Source: an uncultured Collinsella sp.
GTDB lineage: Bacteria; Actinomycetota; Coriobacteriia; Coriobacteriales; Coriobacteriaceae
NCBI GenBank assembly: GCA_900752345.1
Contig: CAADVA010000152.1
Coordinates: forward strand, 1-7,505
DNA: 7,505 bases
Reading direction: 5' to 3'
Shown: piece after piece, positions 1-4,525 of the stretch
Numbering within the stretch: position 1 is the stretch's first letter
Layout of the letters: each line of letters starts with the position of its first letter
Program-made: the position numbers and the translations under genes
Notes under the pieces: model-generated
Databases searched by the model: none
What the model was told of the DNA's origin: nothing
Seen by the model: the letters and a program-made list of their open reading frames with translations, nothing else

Positions 1-501
1 CAGGCTCGTGCCCTCCAGGTGGCCGACGCCCGCCATAAGGACCTCCTCGCTCGTGCCGTGGTAGATGGGCATGCTCACGTCGATGGAGGGGATCTCGACC
101 CAGCTCATCATGGGGTCGCGGTCAAAAATGAGCTGTTGGGCGTAGGGCTCGATCTGGTCGGCGGGGAGCTCGGTGGCCTCGCCCGCCAGCTGTTCGTTAA
201 AGGAGCGAGCCTGGAGCAGGATGCGCTCGCGCTCCTCGGCAGACAGCGCGTCCACGGTGCTGGACACGGTGCTGATCTGGTTGAACACGCCCGAGGCCTC
301 GAGCCGGTCCAAGATCCACGGCCAGGTCATAAGGCCCACACCGATAAGGATGATGACGATGGTGATGAGCCGGTCGGCCCAGCGCGGCAGCCGCTTGCGA
401 CGGCGCTTGGCCTTGGGCTTGGGCTGAGGTTTGGGCTGAGGGCTTGAGCCGCCGTTGTCCGCAGCGTTATTGCTCTTCATATGTTTGGTGCCCTGCACCA
501 T
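1..501 (-). CDS. srtC: Class C (pilus-assembly) sortase, 5' part only
   Basis: Membrane-anchored transpeptidase expected to cleave the sorting signals of the upstream pilins and link subunits covalently outside the membrane. Only the first 167 codons are in the window; the gene continues past the left edge, and the catalytic His, Cys and Arg are not visible. The start at 501 is chosen because GAGGAG lies 9 bases upstream; a second in-frame ATG at 480 (MKSNNA) lacks a good site. Residues 10-45 form a polar Pro/Lys tail ending in a basic cluster (KRRRKR). A membrane helix lies at about 45-60, then a helical linker, then the start of the sortase barrel with IPSIDVSMPIYHGT (137-150) and GVGHLEGTSL (158-167), which is characteristic of class C enzymes. 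The usual DPF/DPW lid motif is not evident; the only DP is at 129-130, directly before the core. The gene lies downstream of the pilins, as is common in FimA-type operons, but behind a terminator. Confidence 0.93.
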   Translation of the reverse strand, partial: MVQGTKHMKSNNAADNGGSSPQPKPQPKPKAKRRRKRLPRWADRLITIVIILIGVGLMTWPWILDRLEASGVFNQISTVSSTVDALSAEERERILLQARSFNEQLAGEATELPADQIEPYAQQLIFDRDPMMSWVEIPSIDVSMPIYHGTSEEVLMAGVGHLEGTSL

Positions 502-510
502 CGCCGGTCA

Positions 511-516
511 CTCCTC
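511..516 (-). promoter_or_regulatory. Ribosome binding site of the sortase
   Basis: GAGGAG on the minus strand, 9 bases from the ATG at 501. It favours that start over the in-frame ATG at 480. Confidence 0.7.
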
Positions 517-517
517 T

Positions 518-531
518 ACAACTCAAGTTGT
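518..531. promoter_or_regulatory. Palindrome in the sortase leader (possible operator)
   Basis: ACAACT-CA-AGTTGT is a perfect inverted repeat with 6-base arms, two bases upstream of the sortase ribosome binding site. An AT-rich TATTAT on the minus strand at 540-545 could be a -10 element placing the palindrome at the start of the transcript, but no matching -35 hexamer is visible. The arrangement suits either a repressor operator or a small hairpin limiting ribosome access. Seen: the palindrome. Inferred: any function. Confidence 0.3.
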
Positions 532-629
532 CTAAACAAATAATAGCCGATTAGCGAGCTTCCGCGGCTGGCAACGCAGCTAGACTGCACCGTCCAGTCG
601 AGGATAAGCCAGCATTTGAGTTTTCAGAA

Positions 630-659
630 TATCCCGGATCGGCTGGGCGATTCGGGATA
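630..659. repeat. Imperfect 30-base inverted repeat
   Basis: Arms TATCCCGGATC (630-640) and GATTCGGGATA (649-659) pair over 11 positions, with one G-T wobble when read as plus-strand RNA, around an 8-base centre. A perfect TTGACA hexamer occurs on the minus strand just upstream at 663-668, but no -10 lies at normal spacing because the palindrome occupies that place. There is no U tract on either side, so it is unlikely to be a terminator. It could be a binding site for a dimeric regulator. Confidence 0.35.
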
Positions 660-733
660 CAATGTCAATAGAAAACGACGCACCCCGCGTAAGTGTACGA
701 GAGCGCGGGCGGCCTAGTTTTCAGCTTTAGTTA

Positions 734-761
734 AATGCCCGGGCTCCGAACCCCGGGCATT
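734..761 (+). terminator. GC-rich hairpin, possible terminator
   Basis: AATGCCCGGG (734-743) and CCCGGGCATT (752-761) form a perfect 10-bp stem with an 8-base loop. The plus-strand tail is T-rich but broken (CTTATTTG); the minus-strand tail (TAACTAAAG) is poorer. The plus-strand orientation is therefore slightly favoured, although no plus-strand gene is recognised upstream. It could end a short plus-strand RNA or act as a second barrier to pilin transcripts. Confidence 0.4.
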
Positions 762-907
762 CTTATTTGCGCTTGTTGCGGCGCAAATGCCTTCTACCGT
801 CCGCACCGCGCGTGCGCCTACGGACCTTAAACCGAACCTCATACGAGTCAAGAAACGCGATGACGAACGTACCCGCATCGGACGGTGGAGGCTGGCTGCG
901 TTATCCC

Positions 908-945
908 AAAAAAACGGGGCAGACTCCAGTGCTGAGTCTGCCCCG
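908..945 (-). terminator. Rho-independent terminator after the backbone pilin
   Basis: CGGGGCAGACTC (915-926) and GAGTCTGCCCCG (934-945) form a perfect 12-bp stem with a 7-base loop. On the minus strand it is followed directly by seven T residues (A7 at 908-914 on the plus strand). It lies 100 bases past the stop codon of the backbone pilin and so should end or strongly reduce the pilin transcript before the sortase. Confidence 0.88.
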
Positions 946-1045
946 AAAAGAGAATGGCAAAGCAAGAACGTGGATGAACGAGAAAAGTGTCCGCAAGTCT
1001 CATGGCCATCGCATCCCACCTGCCAAAGGGATGGGTGAGCGAGCG

Positions 1046-2755
1046 TTACTCCTGCTCGGACTCCTCAGCCTGCTTACGGCTGCGGATGAGGTGCGCCACG
1101 CCGATGCACAGCACCGCGCCACCAGCGATCCAAGTGAAGGTCACACCGTTGAGACCGGTCAGCGGGAGGCCAACCCGCTTGGTATCGCCGACGGTGATGT
1201 TGAGGGTACCATCGTTATTTGTGGCAGTGTCAGTCTCGGCCTCGAGTTTGTTGTCGCCCTTCTCACCATTCGGCGTGCCGATGATAACCTGATTACTTGG
1301 GCCGTCTAGCTCATACTTATCCGCGTTCGAGCTTTCACCCGTTGTCCCGCTTTCATTAATCGTGAAATTGAATGCGACCTTATCGTAGTTTTCGGGAGCG
1401 TCAGTCTCCTCTACCTTATAGGTTCCCGCACCGAGGCCCGTGACGGTAATGGCGCCATCGACGCCAGTCGTGAACTTATGCTCATCTACTCCAAGAGCTC
1501 CATCGGACTGAACGTATTTCCCCACCAGGCTTGGATCCGCCGCCGCGCTCACCTTGATGGTAAATTTCGCACCCGGGAGCGCCTTCTCAGTGCCAAGGTC
1601 AACCTTATTCAGTTTAAGGCCATAGGTGTAGGTCTTGACCTCATCGGGCACCGTCGTGCCGGTGTCGGTGGTCATAGGGTTGTTTGAATACTTAAGTTTG
1701 ACAGTGTTGGTGTTACCCACATTGTCTCCAACGGTAGCCTCGCTGTTAATCTTTGCCTTATAGGAGACGACGATGCAGGAGCCCGCAGCAACGCGTTTCA
1801 CACTCTTAAGATTTTTGCAGGTCCAAGTCGTTGTCTTATTTCCAGTTGCTGGGTCTACAGATTCCGCACTTTGAATAAAGTCACTCGTCACATCAGTGCC
1901 ACTCGTGTGGTTAATATCAGCCTGAGCGAGGCCTTTATTCGCATACAGAGTTGCCGTGAAACCAGGCTGCAGCGTCAGGCCCTTGGAGAGTTGGTCGGAG
2001 AACTGATAGAAGTACGTGCCGTACGTATCGTAGTTATCGGCGACAGTGCCATAGAGGTTGTACGTAACCTCCTGCCCAACATGAGAGTCGCTGACATCAA
2101 ACTCTTTATTGCCCTTGGCATTCACTATTTTCTTATCGACAGTGGGCACGTCTTTCTTGGGGGTGACGGTCGTATTGCTCTGGCCGTCAATCACGGCATA
2201 CACAGGTGACGAAAAAGTATCGATCGACTTATCGGTAACCGTCTTATCAACCGTGTCAGTGAGGAACAACCAGTAGCCGGCATCAAGGCCGGAAAGGGAC
2301 GGAGACGGGTCGCCCGCGTTCGTCGTCTTCCAGCCGGACACGCCATCCAGGTTGTCGGCGATCAAGCTCAGGACGTTGTCGCTCGCGACCTTCGAGTCGG
2401 TCCCGGTAACCCCGGCGTTGGCATTCAGCCAATCGGCGGCATCCTGTGCGTTGTTGCTGGAATAGGTTTTTTCCTTTGCCTTGATGGCATTAACGACAGC
2501 CGTCTGGATTTCAGTGCCAGTGCCAGCCCACTCGATGCCACTCACCTTCGTGGTCCCGTTGTCCTTGGTCACTTTCGCCTTGAAGATTTGGATGCCCTTA
2601 TAGGTCGACGACGCGCCGTACTCGGAATCCTCGAACGTCACAGCTGAACCCTCAGCAAACGCCATACTCACCGGCGCCATGACTCCACCAAAGCTCAGCG
2701 CTGCTGTGAGGCCGGCGGTTACTGCCAGGCGTGCGATGTTCTTGCTCATGCTCAT
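1046..2755 (-). CDS. FimA-type fimbrial backbone pilin, LPLTG-anchored
   Basis: Secreted pilus subunit of 569 residues, polymerised by sortase on the cell surface; likely the main shaft protein because it is the last pilin before the sortase. The ATG at 2755 has GGAGG 8 bases upstream; a longer reading frame to 2821 begins before this site and is not used. Signal peptide residues 1-34 (cleavage after AFA). An N-terminal domain (about 50-190) has YKGIQIF and AQDAADWLN motifs shared with the next upstream pilin. A pilin-motif-like VTPKK (K200/K201) precedes a fimbrial D2 isopeptide domain (about 208-373; K208/K209, D254 in FSDQLSKGL, NTVKLKYSNNP near 350-360). A SpaA/CnaB domain follows (K384 in LNKVD, E-box YKVEETDAPENY at 446-457). 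The sorting signal is LPLTG at 530-534, then a membrane helix and RSRK tail. The expected bond-forming Asn of the last strand appears to be Gly493 (QVIIGTP). Ectodomain cysteines: 313 and 327. GC falls to about 42% in the middle of the gene. Confidence 0.92.
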   Translation of the reverse strand: MSMSKNIARLAVTAGLTAALSFGGVMAPVSMAFAEGSAVTFEDSEYGASSTYKGIQIFKAKVTKDNGTTKVSGIEWAGTGTEIQTAVVNAIKAKEKTYSSNNAQDAADWLNANAGVTGTDSKVASDNVLSLIADNLDGVSGWKTTNAGDPSPSLSGLDAGYWLFLTDTVDKTVTDKSIDTFSSPVYAVIDGQSNTTVTPKKDVPTVDKKIVNAKGNKEFDVSDSHVGQEVTYNLYGTVADNYDTYGTYFYQFSDQLSKGLTLQPGFTATLYANKGLAQADINHTSGTDVTSDFIQSAESVDPATGNKTTTWTCKNLKSVKRVAAGSCIVVSYKAKINSEATVGDNVGNTNTVKLKYSNNPMTTDTGTTVPDEVKTYTYGLKLNKVDLGTEKALPGAKFTIKVSAAADPSLVGKYVQSDGALGVDEHKFTTGVDGAITVTGLGAGTYKVEETDAPENYDKVAFNFTINESGTTGESSNADKYELDGPSNQVIIGTPNGEKGDNKLEAETDTATNNDGTLNITVGDTKRVGLPLTGLNGVTFTWIAGGAVLCIGVAHLIRSRKQAEESEQE

Positions 2756-2763
2756 CTTCTTTT

Positions 2764-2768
2764 CCTCC
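2764..2768 (-). promoter_or_regulatory. Ribosome binding site of the backbone pilin
   Basis: GGAGG on the minus strand, 8 bases before the ATG at 2755. It decides the start against the longer in-frame ATG at 2821 and slightly favours 2755 over the ATG two codons later at 2749. Confidence 0.8.
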
Positions 2769-2838
2769 GTTTTCCGGTTGGTTCTCATTCGATCGATCAC
2801 CATCTGTCTGTGTCTTAGCATCTGCTTCGCTACGTCTC

Positions 2839-2857
2839 GCCCCGCTCTCGGTGGGGC
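2839..2857 (-). other. Hairpin in the gap between the two pilin genes
   Basis: GCCCC and GGGGC arms form a 5-bp GC stem around 9 bases in the 108-base gap after the middle pilin stop at 2864. There is no U tract, so it is not a terminator; at most it could affect mRNA stability or processing between the two pilin genes. Weak evidence. Confidence 0.25.
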
Positions 2858-2863
2858 TGCCAG

Positions 2864-4525
2864 CTACTCTTTATGGCTGCCACCTCCCCGCTTGACCAGG
2901 AGCGCGACCACGATGAGTGCGGCTCCGGCGACCGCTGCGGCGGCCGCGGCGTACATTGCCATATCGCCAGTCGAGGGCATAAAGCCTCCGGTGGTAATGC
3001 TAGGGGGTGTGCCGGTGGGCGTGTTGATGAGCGACGCCTCCAGGCTGCCCGTCGACCCGTCCGCGCTGTCGGCACGCAGGGGCGACTCGGCCGTGATGCT
3101 GAGCTTGGGCTTGGCGGCGGCCACCTGGTCGACGTCCAGGCCCTCGGCCTTAACCGTCACGGAGCGCGTGCCCTCAAAGGCGGTGTAGCCCTTGGGCGCC
3201 TTGAGCTCGCGGACCTCCAGCTTGCCCGAGTCCACGCCCGAGACGGTCACGCGGCCGTCCTCGCCCGTGGTGACGGTGGCCTTGCCCTCCGCATCCCACG
3301 TGCCGTCGGCCGCCAACGTACGGCCGCGGTCGTCGGCGATGCTCAGGACCGCCCCGGCAAGCGGCTTGTCGCCGTCGCTGCCGCGCTTGGTGAGCGCGAG
3401 ATCCCAGGTGTAGGCGCACGCATCGTCGCTCGGTGTGCGGGTGAGGCCGGCGTCGCCCGACTGGTCGGCAAAGGGAGAGCGCGGGTAGCGCAGGTAGACC
3501 TCGTTGGGGTTGCCCTTCGCGATGCCGTGGTTGCATGCGCTGTTGAGCGGCGCGTTGTACACGGCGACCACGCGGGCACCCACGGTGAAGGCGTCGACCC
3601 CGCCGAGGGCGGCGACCAGGTCGCCGGTGCGCACGGTGAAGGCATTGCCCTCGATCGAGACCTTGCACTGTGAAGTAATATCTGTCCACCCTTTAGCCGG
3701 CGTCGAGCTGGCGTTGCCGCCCTCACATGCGACGGCGTCGAAGCCGCCGCCCGCGCCCGCCGCCACGTACACGCGCATGCTCGCGGCCACCTTGGATGGG
3801 TCGAGCCCCGCGCTCATGGTGTCGACGAACTGCACCGCATAGGTGTCGTAGGCGGTAAGACCCGCCGGAACCGTGGCAGAGAGGCGCCAGTACAGGTCGT
3901 CGGCGACCGTGGCGTCGGCGGCCTTCTGCCAGGCGGCGGTGCCGTCCTCCAGCACGTGCTTGGACACCTTGGGCGTCGCCGCCTTGGGCTTGACGGTGAC
4001 GGCGCTGCCGCCCACCAGGGCCATGATCGGCGCGGTGCCGGCCTCGCCCTGGGCGATGGCGTCGTCGTCGGCGACGATGAGCCAGTAGCCACAGGGCAGC
4101 TCGGCCGCCGTGCCCGCGTTAAGGGCCATGGACACGGCGCCGGAGCTCTGGAGGGAACGAGCGAGCTGTGCGCTCAGCGCGCTCGTAAGGTGAGAATCGG
4201 TGTTGAGCCACTCGGCAGCTTCCTGCGCGGTAGTCTGGGAATTGGGCATGCCGGCGCTGTGCAGCACAGGCAGCACGGCGTCGCGCACGGCATCGCTTGC
4301 CCAGGCAAGGTCGGTGGCGATTTTAGCGTCGTTGTCGCCATCGATGACGTTGGCGCTAAAGATCTGGTAGGCGTCGTAGCTGCGCGCCACGGTGCCGCTC
4401 ACCGTGATGGAACCGGTCGAGGTCGGCGCGGCCTGCGCGGATGCGGGGAACACAACCGCGCAGGTGCCGATCAGGAGGGCAAGCAGCGCAAACAAGATCG
4501 GGAAGGAGCAAACTTTCTTATTCAC
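2864..4525 (-). CDS. FimA-type fimbrial pilin, MPSTG-anchored (second shaft or basal subunit)
   Basis: Secreted pilin of 553 residues and paralogue of the downstream backbone pilin. The GTG start at 4525 is chosen because GGGAGG lies 8 bases upstream and a signal peptide begins there (MNKKVCSF, cleavage after AQA near residue 32). The start overlaps the end of the tip gene by 8 bases, implying translational coupling. The N-terminal domain (about 40-175) has YQIFSANV and AQEAAEWLN, matching the backbone pilin. VTVKPK (K181) resembles a pilin motif. The D2 domain (about 189-350) has candidate residues K189, D235 (FVDTMSAGL) and N341 (NPNEVYLRY). The SpaA domain has K380, E440 in a degenerate E-box (VRELKAPKGY) and N501 (LINTP), a full set for an internal bond. 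The sorting signal is MPSTG at 516-520, then an Ala-rich helix and KRGGGSHKE. Five cysteines lie in the ectodomain. GC is about 73% in two 60-base lines counted, far above both neighbours. It could be a second backbone, a minor shaft protein or the wall anchor. Confidence 0.9.
   Translation of the reverse strand: MNKKVCSFPILFALLALLIGTCAVVFPASAQAAPTSTGSITVSGTVARSYDAYQIFSANVIDGDNDAKIATDLAWASDAVRDAVLPVLHSAGMPNSQTTAQEAAEWLNTDSHLTSALSAQLARSLQSSGAVSMALNAGTAAELPCGYWLIVADDDAIAQGEAGTAPIMALVGGSAVTVKPKAATPKVSKHVLEDGTAAWQKAADATVADDLYWRLSATVPAGLTAYDTYAVQFVDTMSAGLDPSKVAASMRVYVAAGAGGGFDAVACEGGNASSTPAKGWTDITSQCKVSIEGNAFTVRTGDLVAALGGVDAFTVGARVVAVYNAPLNSACNHGIAKGNPNEVYLRYPRSPFADQSGDAGLTRTPSDDACAYTWDLALTKRGSDGDKPLAGAVLSIADDRGRTLAADGTWDAEGKATVTTGEDGRVTVSGVDSGKLEVRELKAPKGYTAFEGTRSVTVKAEGLDVDQVAAAKPKLSITAESPLRADSADGSTGSLEASLINTPTGTPPSITTGGFMPSTGDMAMYAAAAAAVAGAALIVVALLVKRGGGSHKE

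Larger units (their letters stand above)
502..1045. other. 544-base gap between backbone pilin and sortase
   Basis: No convincing gene lies here. From right to left it holds the pilin terminator (908-945), a second hairpin (734-761), an imperfect 30-base palindrome (630-659) and the operator-like palindrome at 518-531. A smaller hairpin is possible at 684-709 (CCCGCG and CGCGGG arms). Open frames of 83 to 180 codons cross parts of the gap on both strands, but they run through the terminator or into the pilin gene, lack clear ribosome sites and resemble nothing I know. The stretch from about 770 to 900 shows no structure I can interpret. The gap is unusually long for two genes of one pilus operon and suggests separate control of the sortase. 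Confidence 0.6.

Noticed and set aside
626..668. Sortase promoter made of TTGACA (663-668) and TATTCT (626-631) on the minus strand
   Set aside because: The spacing is 31 bases, too far for a sigma-70 type promoter, and no -10 lies at 16-18 bases.
734..761. tRNA T-arm-like sequence (GGTTCGGAGCCC on the minus strand)
   Set aside because: The loop is 8 bases, not 7, and no acceptor, D or anticodon arms can be formed nearby.
714..1019. Minus-strand open frame of 101 codons in the gap
   Set aside because: It runs straight through the terminator at 908-945, has no clear ribosome site and its product resembles nothing known to me.
1012..1033. CATCCC/GGGATG hairpin just after the pilin stop
   Set aside because: The stem is only 6 bp with a 10-base loop and no U tract; the terminator at 908-945 is far stronger.
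767..1309. Plus-strand open frames of 83 to 180 codons across the gap
   Set aside because: They cross the terminator or run antisense into the pilin gene, with low-complexity Arg/Ser-rich products typical of shadow frames.
2756..2821. Longer backbone pilin starting at 2821
   Set aside because: The extra 22 residues are polar and precede a normal signal peptide, and the GGAGG site is placed for the ATG at 2755.
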